Counted from the first letter of the stretch, positions 35,561 through 46,736 are shown. The stretch is DNA of 64,000 nt from Acestrorhynchus altus (GCA_034509495.1 CM067510.1:32308250-32372249), one strand, 5' to 3'. The notes: generated by a model from the sequence alone, not told the origin. Numbers and translations: made by a program.

Positions 35561-36190
35561 GGATGTGCTGCTCTTGTCTTTTAAGATGACGGTCTCAGAC
35601 AGCCACTTCGTTGCTGGTGCTCCTCGCCAGACACTCCACTGACTGAACTGTTTAGCGTGTCCGTGCCACGTCTCGCCAGCTTTAGTCATTTGTCACCGTT
35701 CCTCTGCGCGAGGCCCCCACGTATCCCGGCGACAGTCCTCCTCCTGTCCAGTCACTGTTTCGGTTGGTGAATTATTCATCAGCTTTGAGGGACCAGATGC
35801 ATTAGGTGACCTATTTCTTCACATCACGTGTCTTTTTTTTTTCAGACCCTAGTTTATGTTCAGGAACTTTGAGCCTCCTTTACGGTCCATATTGCCGTGG
35901 TCATTGCGGTCCATTATGGGGCGCACGGCTTCCTTCATGTAATATTCACAGTACGGGCCTGAAATAAAAGGTCGAAAGAAGCACGTGAAGAGAAGACTGC
36001 GGAGCTGGGTGTCGTGTCTCTCTCCGGGCTTTTCCGAGCAGCTTTAATTGAGCTCGGCATTATCGCTGCATTAAAGATGATGCCCCCAGGTGGACGTAGC
36101 CTTTTGCTCGTTAGTCCTCTGTTTCCCAGCCCTGTTTTCTCCAAGTCAAAGTGAATAAATTATGACTTGCGTATTGTTGTATGCATATGC
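35561..36190. promoter_or_regulatory. Unique stretch with candidate conserved element at 36000-36180
   Basis: GCTTTAATTGAGCTCGGCAT, TCGCTGCATTAAAGATGATG and AGTGAATAAATTATGACTTG lie close together in repeat-poor DNA. The earlier part holds nothing recognised. Composition-based call. Confidence 0.28.
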
Positions 36191-36470
36191 AACATGCGTG
36201 CATGTGTAATGTGTTTTTCCCACCCCCCTCCAACATGAAAAAGGTGCTTGAAAACATGCGTGAGCTACATGTGATGGCTTAATGGCTTGCTCTATGGTGC
36301 TTTGCCAACTTTGTTAGCTTTAGGAAGCTGTGGGCGGCGGCAGGGCTTTGGAAACAATGCTGTTGAAAACTCGACTGTGTAACTGCTGCGTCCACGTTAT
36401 AAACAGACTTACATATTCCTGTAAGTCATGTAGCAAAAAACTTCTATCTCTACACTCAGACATCTCTCAC
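36191..36470. other. Intron stretch without recognised feature
   Basis: Alternating purine/pyrimidine ATGCATATGCAACATGCGTG near 36180-36205; nothing else. Confidence 0.35.
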
Positions 36471-36588
36471 TCGGCCCGTATCCCGCTCTGTTTATATCCC
36501 GATATAGATATATATATCGATATATCGCTCAGCCCGTATCCCGCTCTGTTTATATCCCGATATAGATATAAATATCGCTCTGTTTATA
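36471..36588. repeat. 58-bp satellite, two-copy outlier
   Basis: GGCCCGTATCCCGCTCTGTT at 36473 recurs 58 bases later and matches the seven-copy array at 41600-41985 unit for unit. Confidence 0.92.
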
Positions 36589-37999
36589 AAGTGAAAGTGG
36601 AAGGTATGGAAATGAAATCAGTACTCTCTGTGGTTTTTTTCACGATCATGGTGTTTGGCACGTAGACTGGAGTCCAGTGAAAATGCATTAAAGCACTTTA
36701 CAAAGATCATAATCACTGTATAGCAATATGACGGCCTAATCACCTGCTCCTTCCCCATTAAGTGTTTCTATTCATTATTAAAGATGAAGCCATTATTAAA
36801 AGTCTCAGGTCAGTATTCAGTTAACTGTGTCTATGTGGGCTGAAGCCCAAGAGCTGGGGTTGGCATTTTGCTTGACCTGTAAGGTGAAATCGGGCGTTTT
36901 ACCTGAAGCCTGTGGCTGACCACCGACCAGAGAAGTTACGTTTATGAATGAAGAACATGCCATAAACACCCCGGGTTAACGCTCATCTCCTTCTCATTCG
37001 ACCACCAGCAGCTTGACCCAAATCCCTTCTCCTTCCTTTTCCATCGGTGTCTTACTGGAGGAAGTCGTGGTTCGCTTCTCTCCGACGTACTGGAACTGCA
37101 CGACTTACACCTTCCTGCTCTTATTTATGGACAGTACGTCTCTCTTATATTACTCCGAGGCCTGTCGGCATGTGCGTCTTCCATGCGTCTCAACACAATC
37201 GTTTAGAAACGACACGTCTTCGCTCTGTTAGGTGTGAGTTTAACAGACATATGAAATATTTCTCTACAAGCACGACTAAAATAAAATGAGGATTATACTA
37301 CGTTACACACATACTGGGTTTACTGGTAATGTTATTTTCTCTGCTCTTCTAATTCATCAGACTCGCTCGTCTCTGGAGAAACAGAGGAACTCATTTGATC
37401 TGATTTGAGCTGCTCATTATATAATATATGTGTAAAAATAAAAAAGGGTAATTAGTGATTTCATGGTAATATCCTGGTATCAAGTTGTATTTATCCTTTA
37501 AGTAAATGTAAATGTAGTTGTTACTCAACAGTTAATTTTTAAACAGTAATACTCTTAATATAGTAAAATATGGTTTATTTTATATTTATCTAATATTTAT
37601 TTGCATGTTTCCTAGTCATTAAAAATGGAAAATGGATCACTGTTTCTGGTGGTAAAATGGTTTATTTTATAGTTCATAATAAAAAAACACTATTTCTTTA
37701 TTATTTTATAATTATATTTAACACTATTCAGGTTTTTACCCCGTAAACACTGCAGTAGTTGTGCTGAAATGATGTAAAACACTAATTCACTGGTTCTTAC
37801 TGTGCTTCTGTGTTTAAATGTGGCGTTACAGGATGCTTTTACACCAAAACTAAGTGGGATTGACGCTGTTAAAAGCAAACCTGCTTCTTTCCGTTGTATT
37901 TCTGACTTGCATCAGGTGAAAACATCAGTTCTTCAGAATGACCAAATTATAACTCCTCACGCTCGGCCGGAGTACAGGTCATTCTACAGATGCTACAGT
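36589..37999. other. Intron stretch without recognised feature
   Basis: 37400-37800 is very AT-rich. No exon, named repeat or tandem structure was seen. Confidence 0.4.
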
Positions 38000-38172
38000 G
38001 AATTCACACACTAGGGGGCAGTGAGCACACGTGCCCAGAGCGGTGGGCAGCCCTATCCACAGCACTGGGGAGCAGCTGGGGAGTTCAGTGCCTTGCTCAA
38101 CGGCACTTCTGTCGTGTCCTGCCAGTTCAGGGAATCGAACCGGCAACCTTTGACAGTCCGTTACTACCGAAA
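38000..38172 (-). mobile_element. tRNA-derived SINE (family A), reverse orientation
   Basis: GAATTCACACACTAGGGGGC, CAGAGCGGTGGGCAGCCCTA and GTGCCTTGCTCAACGGCACT are followed by GGGAATCGAACCGGCAACCT, the antisense of a B box. It matches 52190-52445 in order. The A-box end is truncated. Confidence 0.72.
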
Positions 38173-39084
38173 CCTGCACATACTTCCCAACACCGCTACA
38201 CCAAATATACTTCGGCAGAGCAGCTAGGCTTTCCAGACTGCCGAAAACAACTGACCCAAAGCTTCAATCGGAGGACATATTTGCGGAGATTTGCAGCGTT
38301 CCACTGGGCATTGCAGATCACAGGGTGCTTTGTTGGTTTCGTTCCTTCTCTGAGCCGTCGAGTTGTGAATTTGGCGAGAGCTCGTGTTTACTGATACGGA
38401 GGCATGTGGTGCACTCACTGATCCACACACACACTGTACATCTGATAATGCCTGTTATTACATCCACTTCCAATAAAATAGTGATGTCCTCTGCTGCAAA
38501 GCTGTGTTTGCTCTGGAGCCACGATCACGCCCGTGCACAGCACTGCCGATCACACGGTTTTAGCCGCTCTCTTTCCTGAGAGATGCTCTCACGGGTTCCA
38601 ATTAGGTGAATAATTCACTATTTAGAAAATAAGCACTGGAAATTATAGCGCTGTCTTTGTCTGTGCCGCACCGAACAGAAACAGCATTTTTGTCACGTCT
38701 CGGTGTCTTTTCCCTCGGCGTCATGCAGAGGACAGTGCAACATCAATTCTTCTTTTCTTGATGAGAGGAGAATGAGGTTTCCACCATTACTTGATCTTTG
38801 GATCTCCATCAGCTGGTCTTGTGGACAGAATATGGCAACCTGGGATTAGAAACAGTGTGAAGATTAAAAATTGAAAAGCTGACCAGATTTGAGGGGAACG
38901 TAATAGGGGGGTAATGATGCGTTCATGTCAGTATTGGGAGAAACGGAACATAATGACCAGCACTGCGGTAATAAACATTACTAAATTATTTATTAAGCAT
39001 TATTTAATATTTGAGTAATGAATGATTGAAGTTGCTTTTCAAGAGAATTGGGGTTTTATAATCAACACCCTACTTAACAACACT
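38173..39084. other. Intron stretch; AT-rich island at 38590-38660
   Basis: CCAATTAGGTGAATAATTCA and AAATTATAGCGCTGTCTTTG form a small repeat-poor AT-rich island that could be regulatory. Nothing else was recognised. Confidence 0.25.
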
Positions 39085-39150
39085 TAATGACAACTGCACA
39101 AACAATGAATGAGCAGGTGTCCCAATACTTTTGTCCATATTAGATGTGTT
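39085..39150 (-). mobile_element. Tc1-like terminal fragment
   Basis: GAATGAGCAGGTGTCCCAAT followed by ACTTTTGTCCATATTAG is the antisense of the terminus at 2549. Confidence 0.5.
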
Positions 39151-39159
39151 ATTCCTCCA

Positions 39160-39560
39160 TCTATCCATCCATTTTCTGCCGCTTTATCCAGGGTTGGGTT
39201 GCGGGGGCAGCAGCCTAACCAGGGAGACCCAGACTTCCCTCTCCCCAGACACTTGGTCCAGCCCTTCCGGGGGAACCCCAAGGCGTTCCCAGGCCACTAG
39301 AGGCATTCCCATCCTCACTAGAGCTCATGACCGTAGATGAGGGTAGGTACGTAGATCGACCAGTAAATCGAGAGCTTCGCCTTTTGACTCAGCTCTTTTC
39401 ACCACTACGGACCGGTACAGCGTCCAGCAGCACCAATCCGGCTGTCGATCTCCTGCTCCAGTTTTCCCTCATTCGTGAACAAGATACGTAAACTCCTCCG
39501 CTTGTGGAAGGACCTCATCCCTGACCTGGAGAAGGCACACTGTTTCCGACCCACCCAAGT
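39160..39560 (-). mobile_element. Rex1/Babar-like LINE, internally deleted
   Basis: CCATCCATTTTCTGCCGCTT, GTTGCGGGGGCAGCAGCCTA and CCAGACTTCCCTCTCCCCAG are the antisense of the 3' region of a very common teleost non-LTR retrotransposon that I associate with Rex1. CAATCCGGCTGTCGATCTCC and GTGGAAGGACCTCATCCCTG come from further into its ORF, with the sequence between deleted. Confidence 0.7.
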
Positions 39561-39711
39561 CCATGGACAATGGATTTTGAGTTGAATATTAATCATATTC
39601 TCAAATATTTTAATACACAGATATTTAGTAATGCCTAATAATGTCTTACATGGTGTGAAATAAGACGACGTCATTGAGACGTTACTAAAACGTTTTCATA
39701 CCTACTGTCGT

Positions 39712-40101
39712 AAGTACTGTTCGTTTAGAACCCAATATTTGTTTGACCATATCTCAGAAATCCTGTTGGAAATGGTCTTTTTGAGCTCAAAATGCAATAA
39801 CGTTGATGAATAATCCATAATAATTAGATTGACAAGCATATTTATATTCATAAGATGTTCAAAATAGTTGATAGTGGTCCAAATAAAATAAAACAACCTG
39901 GATGGAATTTATCAGTCCTTCTTGGGACTTTTATTCAGAAATTTGAACACTGTGAGCAAAGAAAGAGAGCAAACAGCCCCTCCCCTCTCATTTTCCTCTA
40001 TAACCTGTTCTCTTTCTTTGCTCACAGTGTTCAAATTTCAGAATAAAAGTCCTGAGAAGGGATAATCCTGATACAAGTTGGTGTAGGGTTCTAAAGGTTA
40101 A
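39712..40101. mobile_element. TTAA-family (family H) head-to-head inverted pair
   Basis: The left half runs in family sense from TTTAGAACCCAATATTTG to AACAGCCCCTCCCC. The right half is the reverse complement of the same 5' half and ends GGGTTCTAAAGGTTAA at the flanking TTAA (40098-40101). The arms 39916-39971 and 40005-40063 are close to perfect complements. Confidence 0.75.
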
Positions 40102-40589
40102 CCCGTCAATCCTGGTGAAAAAGATGGAGAGAGATGGTGGAGATGATGCAGTTGTTTGGATTGCACATGTTCTGTATCACCGCGGTCGTGCCAATGACTA
40201 TGACTATGCCGAACGTGCGACTGAATGGACCAACAGAAAGTGTTCTAAGACGACTTCAGTTCAGAAGGTTTTTTCCTTCTCCTGTAAAGTTGCCTTTTTG
40301 GAGATCAGTGACACACTTGTATACGTGCATTGACTATTTATTTATTTACTGACCTCAAGATAAGACCTAAACAGTATTACATCGTTTATTTTATTCCTGC
40401 CTTTCGCCAAGTGATCCCGAGAAGGTTCCAGGCCTGACCAGAAAAAAGCAGATATAAAGACGTGCTAGTGGATGGATTAATTATTTCCTGTCCAATTTAA
40501 ACATCTCCCTTCCACTAACTTGGACTCCTCCGTCACACAATGCTGCCAATGCTGGGAGGAAGACAGCTAGTATGTCCTTCATGTTCTAC
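40102..40589. other. Intron stretch without recognised feature
   Basis: Two overlapping 72-codon frames at 40115-40352 have no motif. Confidence 0.4.
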
Positions 40590-40835
40590 GTGAAGCTCCA
40601 CATCTTTTCAAACTGCTGCTAACACAGCATCGTTGGACAGATGTACACGCTTGATGAGTGTGGAAACGAGGGGGGGAGAGGACGGGCCATCCTACCCACC
40701 CAGAAACAGCGAGTAATTATGCTCTCTGGGACTCCTGGTCACAGATGGCTGTGGCACCATTGGAGATCAATTCTGTGAGCTCCTGATGATACAACCAGTG
40801 CTTCAGTGGTTGTATGACTGAGGAGCCACAAGGGC
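40590..40835 (-). mobile_element. tRNA-derived SINE (family B), reverse orientation
   Basis: Antisense reading gives GTGGCTCCTCAGTCATACAA (degenerate A box), CAGGAGCTCACAGAATTGAT (degenerate B box), then GTGGGTAGGATGGCCCGTCC, matching the head and body order of the copy at 48915. Confidence 0.5.
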
Positions 40836-41599
40836 CAAATTGTTCGGGTCAGAGCAGCTAGTTTTGTGGATTTCTCGTCAGCAGGATTGCTGACCTCTCA
40901 CTACATTTACGCAAAAGGGCTGATCTAGAACTTTCTGATGTGTCATTTGCTGAGGCCTCAACGACTTTTCAGATGACACCGCACCTCGTTTTAGGCTGAA
41001 AAAGCCACTGTAAAGGGCAACACTCTGTCTCAAACCTACAGGAGAGGATCCGAGGGGGATGCTCTGCCACAACAGACCATCTCAAGACCACGATGAGACT
41101 CGGAAGGTTCTCCACCCAAATAGGGCCTTGAACCCGAGACCACCAAGCCTTTGTACCCTTATTAAGTAGAGTTTATGATCTACAATATAGACCCTAAAAC
41201 TACTGCTGGACCTGAAATAACCACCTCTGCTACGTTACTGGTTCTAATCGCCGAGACTGATACAGGTGTGTGTCCGCATCGTTCAGTACTTTTAAGACCA
41301 TAAGCGTTGGTGGGCCGTGAGCGTGTTCGCTGTGCTGCTCAGGAATTCACACACTAGGCGGCTCAGGAGACGTGGCATTAAACGAGTGGTGGCAAGCACA
41401 GCCCTCACGAGGAAACTGATCTGACAGCAGCGATCTCCCCCTCGTATCCATCGTTATCAACTTTTAGGCATTTCCATGCCTCTCGAAGACGGATCGCTGT
41501 TACACTGTTAGAACGTCATGGCCCAGACAACTGCTTGTGCTGATGTGTGTTGGTTACAGTGATGCACATGACTCACACAGCCTTTGATTGTTGGTCGGT
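40836..41599. other. Intron stretch without recognised feature
   Basis: No motif in the frames; no repeat family recognised. Confidence 0.4.
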
Positions 41600-41990
41600 C
41601 GATATATCATTCAGCCCGTATCCCGCTCTGTTTATATCCCCATATAGATATAAATATCGATATATCGCTCAGCCCGTATCCCACTCTGTTTATATCCCCA
41701 TATAGATATAAATATCGATATATCGCTCAGCCCGTATCCCGTTCTGTTTATATCCCGATATAAATATTAATATCGATATATCGCTCAGCCCGTATCCCAC
41801 TCTGTTTATATCCCGATATAAATATTAATATCGATATATCGCTCAGCCCGTATCCCGCTCTGTTTATATCCCGATATAAATATTAATATCGATATATCAC
41901 TCAGCCCGTATCACTCTCTGTTTATATCCCGATATAGATATAAATATCGATATATCGCTCAGCCCGTGTCCTGCTGTCTGTATCCCAAAA
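41600..41990. repeat. 58-bp satellite array, seven copies
   Basis: CAGCCCGT begins at 41612, 41670, 41728, 41786, 41844, 41902 and 41960: an exact 58-base period. Each unit contains CCCGTATCCC, CTCTGTTTATATCCC and an ATATCGATAT palindrome. No coding content. Confidence 0.97.
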
Positions 41991-42419
41991 AATACAAATT
42001 CTCACACGACGCTGCTTTAAGGCTCAAGTCCGAGTCTAGGTCAAAGTCTTCATTCTTCAGTGCTGCCTGCCTTTTAACTCCTGTACACACAGCAGAGCAG
42101 TAGTGATGAGCTCCCGGGGGGCATTTAGAACTACCCTCTGATTGAATCTCGGTGTCAGATGGGCTGCACATACTAATCCATTAGCAGCAGGTGTCGGACA
42201 CAAATGGGATGCAGTCTGTGTGAAAAGTCATGCATGATGTGTATGAATGTTTTTTTAAGGTGCTGTTTATATGGCAGGGACCTGGAGCATCTCACCAATA
42301 CGTGTATTTGAGAGAAGATGATGCCGACTGTTGGACGATAGTGGAACACTGGTGTAGATCCTGGCAGTACAGCTTACGTTTGTTTGACAAACATAATCCT
42401 CACTCCTTCCTTGAGTAAA

Positions 42420-42745
42420 CTTTTATATACTTTCAGAACATTCCTACCGAGTCTGGACTTTGAGTTGACCGTTCTGAAAGGTTGATTTTCTCGTTCAACC
42501 ATGTCCTTGTAGACCTACTGTTGTGCTTAGGGTTGTTTTCTTGCTGCATGACCCATTTACGACAAGCTTCAGTTCACAGACGATGCTCTCCTCTATCATT
42601 TTCTGGAACAATCCAGAATTCATAGGTTCATCAATCCTGTCAAGCCATTCTGGATACTGTCCCTCCCATGCTTAACAGTTGGGATGACTTTCTGATGTTG
42701 GAATGCAGGGTTCCTTTCTTCCAACTGTGTCATTTCACATCCCAA
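42420..42745 (-). mobile_element. Tc1-like transposase remnant
   Basis: The minus strand reads, in broken frames, NPAFQHQKVIPTVKHGRDS and later RKWVMQQENNPKHNS. These are the VKHGGGS and QQDNDPKHTS landmarks of Tc1 transposases. The third acidic residue of the DDE triad is not in the fragment. It ends just before the (TG)34 tract. Confidence 0.75.
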
Positions 42746-42757
42746 TAAGGTAGTATA

Positions 42758-42758
<1 letters not shown>

Positions 42759-42826
<68 letters not shown>
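42759..42826 (+). repeat. (TG)34 microsatellite at the acceptor of an snx29 exon
   Basis: An uninterrupted 68-base TG tract is followed by TTTTCATAG and then the exon at 42836. Only nine bases separate the repeat from the exon, so the repeat replaces the usual polypyrimidine tract. UG repeats in RNA are the known binding site of TDP-43, which represses weak acceptors such as that of CFTR exon 9. Confidence 0.98.
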
Positions 42827-42832
<6 letters not shown>

Positions 42833-42835
42833 TAG

Positions 42836-42975
42836 GACGCCAAATTTGTGGAAGAGAGAAGGAAGCAGCTGCAGGGTTACCTGCGCACGGTGATGAACAA
42901 ACTGATCCAGACACTGCCCGAGTTCACCGCCCGCCCCAGCAAGGAAACGCTGTTGCAGCTGCTGCCATTCTGCCA
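42836..42975 (+). CDS. snx29: snx29 exon: C-terminal helices of the PX domain
   Basis: This 140-base exon has 46 codons plus two bases, entered in phase 0. It reads DAKFVEERRKQLQGYLRTVM and later LPEFTARPSKETLLQLLPFC. The EERRKQLQGYL helix is the second conserved basic stretch of PX domains and packs against the lipid pocket. The donor is CCA|GTAGGT; its first bases supply an in-frame TAG, so an unspliced reading stops directly after LLPFCQ. Only this donor gives a phase compatible with the last exon: CA plus G forms Gln. The acceptor is CATAG after a (TG)34 tract, and (CA)11 follows the donor. Confidence 0.95.
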
Positions 42976-42984
42976 GTAGGTGTA

Positions 42985-43006
42985 CACACACACACACACA
43001 CACACA
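42985..43006 (+). repeat. (CA)11 microsatellite after the snx29 exon donor
   Basis: Starts ten bases into the intron, after GTAGGTGTA. It is complementary in RNA to the (UG)34 tract upstream of the same exon. Confidence 0.98.
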
Positions 43007-43099
43007 AAGAAAGCACGGCTTGCCATCATTTATTATGTCCTGCTGGTTATTTATTGATGTTTTCATTTTTATTTTCGGGATCTAAATTATCTGTCATAT

Positions 43100-43440
43100 T
43101 CATATGATCATCATTTATAAATATGTCAAGCCTGTATTTAGGGTCTGTTCCTTTTCTTCTGCACGGACTAATTCTCCATGCTGTCTTCAGAGCTCTAACT
43201 TGGCTTCTCCATCTATCAGCTTCAGCCTCTTTTCACACGTGGCGTATCACTGAATTACTGTCAGTCCGCTGACTCTCAGCCAGCTCCAATTACAAACAGA
43301 AGATTAATAAAAAAATATCCTTCCCTACATCAAAACGATCCGAACGAATTCAAAGGGAATTCCTGGCACAGCTTTGCAAATTATGAGCTAATTTAATGGC
43401 TTTTAGCTTGATGTAATTTGTGTATGGAGCCAGACGAGGC
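43100..43440. promoter_or_regulatory. Candidate conserved non-coding element
   Basis: Repeat-poor AT-rich stretch: CAGCTCCAATTACAAACAGA, AGATTAATAAAAAAATATCC, AATTATGAGCTAATTTAATG and TTAGCTTGATGTAATTTGTG. Multiple TAAT cores suggest homeodomain binding. It begins about 125 bases after the exon. Confidence 0.35.
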
Positions 43441-43527
43441 GTTGATGGGTCCAGCTGGGGTGTGGAGGAGGTTGAGAGAGGTGTGAGGGTGTGAGCAACA
43501 CAAAGAGGTGGAGGCTGAAATTAGGGG

Positions 43528-43529
<2 letters not shown>

Positions 43530-43575
<46 letters not shown>
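43530..43575. repeat. (GT)n microsatellite
   Basis: Perfect run of about 46 bases. Confidence 0.97.
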
Positions 43576-43576
<1 letters not shown>

Positions 43577-45654
43577 TGCAACAGAAATAAGTTCTGATTC
43601 ATCTGTTGATTCTGAAGCCGGTGTGTATTTTGCCGTTTTGTGGGCATTTTGCCCCGCTGTAGTAAATGTGTGATAACCTCTGACTGAATGGAAAGACTGA
43701 ATATAAATCTCGGCTTTTACAGCTGAAAATACACTGAATCTGCAAATCTGAGTGGAGTACGAGTGTAGAAGAGGGCTGAGAACAGGGGGACCTAATGAAG
43801 CACAGCAGAGAACAGAGATGGTATGAAAGTAGGAGGGTTTGCTGAATGAATATGGATGGGAATGTGGAATATGGCGGCGGTATTATTATAAATTCCTAAA
43901 AACGCAGCCAGCTTGTTAATAAACTCATGACTCAGCAGAGATCAGACTCCAGTAAGAACCGAAGGTGGGCTATTCGGCCAGTCAGCTTGTCGGTTAAAGA
44001 TAAACAAAAAGAGCCGATAAGTTTGTTGTTTGTTACTAATAAATTCCAAACGCAGTAAGCCAGAACAAGGTAAGCCAAACGTTTATTATCTGATTGTCAT
44101 TTTGAAACTGAGATTGTGACCATCAGTCTGCACGCCAATCTGCAGTGGCTCTGAAGGTGGTTTGCTTTTGGCTGAAATGGGACAAATTGGCTCTTCTTGA
44201 ATAGTCACAGCCTCCGACACTTCATCAACTTGGAGAAATACTTCTTGATTTACACAAAAAGTTACATATATAATGATTCTTCTGGTTTATCCGTGTGGTC
44301 ATCAGTGTTCTTTTAGGAGAGGAGTATAAACACAGCGGTTCTTGAGGTTGAATTAAACAGTATCTGAACTTTAATACAGCGTAAGCAGAGTGGAGTGGGT
44401 GTGCTGTGGCTCGGTTGGCTACAGTACTGGTGGCTTTGTGGACTTGATGGAAGGGAAATGGGGACCCAGATGTTTTCAGCTGTCTTCACTATCTGCTGTA
44501 GAGTCTTGTGGTCAGTGATTTCCAAAGCTTCACTTGCTGCGAATTCCGTGTCATACAAGATATGACGTTGTTGACGCAGTTCATAGACAGATAAACTCAC
44601 AAATATCTATTCTATATATTTATTAATTTATGCCTGTTAGACCCTCATTTATCTGGGGTAATTGGGGGGTCATGCATATCAAAACGAGGCCAACACCACC
44701 AGTTACAGCAAAGAAGAGCCCCCCCCCCCCCCCATTTTTCTAATGTTATTACAACACATTATTTTTGACTTCCGCTCTGAAGTTGGTGCAGTTGAATCAG
44801 CATCTTCAGATCAGGGTGTCCTGATGCATTGTCACATTTTACATCCCCAGCAGCCAATTATTTCCATCAGAAGATAAATCAATGTTATTGATTATTGTCT
44901 TTATATCAGAAAGCAACAAAGCTACAAATCACTAATGACAAACATGCACTTTATTGACAAAACCTACAAATTACACCTATGAGACCCCCCGCCCCTCCCT
45001 CTCCCCCCCTTTATAAATCCATAGTCATCGATATGAAGCCGCCGCCCACTTCACAGCTCTATTTCAGAGTTATTGATCCAGATTATTGGTGACGGTATTC
45101 GGCTCAGCACTCTGCGACCCACGTTCTGTACCTTTCTGTGGTCTGACGCTTTACTTTGTTGTAGGCGGATGATGAGCCTACGGGCGTTTGGTGGGACCTG
45201 TCCAGTGTAAAGCCCACTGTGTGTTTTGTCACGTCTTCCTGACCCGTGTGTCAGCGTGACAGAAGCTGTGAGGTGATGGCGTTCTGTCACCTGCTTTTGT
45301 GTCTTCGTAGAGACGCTCCCACTGCCAGCGGCTAAACGGCTTTGGTACGGCGCTGCTTTCACACTGCAGTTAACATGTCCACTCTGATAAACCCGTATAA
45401 ACAAACCCTGCTCTTTTGGCAGTGGCCGAGCAGAGCGGACGGTCACACTCAGGTCCTGGAGTGTGTAAGTGCTGCTGAGGAGACCCTTTCATGTGAAAAT
45501 CACTGTGGATTCCTGGTGTCCCATCCTGACTCCTCACCAACGTTGCCTTTGCTAGAGACGATGGGGTCAGTGTTGATTTTATTACAAGGAGATAAAATAT
45601 CATTGATATAAACGCTCACAGCCTTTTACATGGAAGCCTTTTCATAATGAGGAC
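43576..45654. other. Intron stretch with a C15 run; otherwise no feature
   Basis: Fifteen consecutive C residues at 44719-44733 and C-rich sequence at 44986-45010. Frames at 44313-44600 and 45051-45446 show no motif. No repeat family was recognised with confidence. Confidence 0.4.
44719..44733. repeat. Poly(C)15 run
   Basis: Homopolymer, also a likely sequencing or assembly weak point. Confidence 0.95.
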
Positions 45655-46345
45655 GACTGGACACAGCAAAAGTTTGGACCCCTGCATGGTTAGTACCTCA
45701 TATCGTCCCCTTTTGGCTACAGCAAGTGTTTAGCAGATGCTTACCAGTCTTTCAGTTCTTGTTTGAGGGATTTTCATCTGTTCTTCCTCTCAGTCTTCAG
45801 TTCTGTGAGATTCGTCCTGCCTGCGCTGCTCTTCTGAGGTCCACAGATTTACAGTGATGTTCAGATCAGGGGTCTGTGAGGAATTTGGAGGTCTTTTATG
45901 GATTTTGAGGTGTGTTTAGAAACATCATCCGTTTGTAGACCCACCCTCTTGTTTTTTTTTTTTCAGATGTTGTTCTGTTTGCTTCCAGAATTTGCTGGAA
46001 TTTCAATGAATCCATTCTTCCCTGAAATGTTGCAACACAACCCCAAAGTATGATTGATCCAACCCATGCTTAACGGTTCGAGATGTTCTGATGAAGTATC
46101 TTTGCTCATTGCAGCCTATTTTCACCTCATTGGTCCACAGGATTTGTTTCCAAATGCTTTGGAAGATGTTCTTTTGCAAACATCTGATGAATGTTGTGGT
46201 GAAGGTGCCTCTATGGAACAGTGTACCATAACTCCAGTCTGCTATATCTTGAAGGTCTTTGTCTCTGAAAATGTTCTTGGTCTTCCAGGTCTTATGTTGA
46301 CCTCCACTGTCCCTGTTTAACTCACATTTCTTACATTTCAAACTG
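45655..46345 (-). mobile_element. Tc1-like transposon remnant
   Basis: The minus-strand frame at 46003-46341 contains IWKQILWTNEVKIGCNEQRY, the counterpart of the VLWTDETKIELFG region of Tc1 transposases, followed by TVKHGLD in place of VKHGGGS. Stops and frameshifts truncate the rest. Antisense segments AGTTTGGACCCCTGCATGGT and GATGTTCAGATCAGGGGTCT are shared in style with the family D copy at 32125. Confidence 0.68.
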
Positions 46346-46731
46346 AGGACAGGGACATTAAGATAGTCTGTTCAGATCAGCCAAACAATAAATGAGACAG
46401 ACGCTGGAGTGTAGACCACGACTGGGGCCGTTTGAAAATGGAGTGTGTTCATCTGTCAGCCCAACTGTCAGCACAGGACGACCGTGACGCCGCCGCTGTA
46501 CTGTTCTTCATTCTGAGGGATTCGTATCACCCGCCGGAGGGTGTGCGTTTGTTGGTTCGCGTGTGTGAGAGACGGTAAAAGGGTGCGCAGGTTCTAAGGC
46601 AGTGTGGGGACTAACGGCTGAAATGCTGCCGTTTCTGATGCTTGTACGATGGCTTAGTGAGGAGCTGCTGTTTAGAATGGCCAGCACTTTGTGTGGACAC
46701 TCTGAATGGTCTGTGTGCATCAGAGAGAGGA

Positions 46732-46736
<5 letters not shown>
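46346..46736. other. Intron stretch without recognised feature
   Basis: No motif or repeat recognised. Confidence 0.4.

Noticed and set aside
42976..42981. Taking the in-frame TAG as the end of snx29
   Set aside because: It lies within the donor GTAGGT; splicing to 50231 gives a conserved SNX29 C-terminus in the correct phase.
44719..44733. C15 run as a biological signal such as an i-motif
   Set aside because: An isolated homopolymer is more simply a microsatellite or an assembly weak spot, and no neighbouring C-tracts complete an i-motif.
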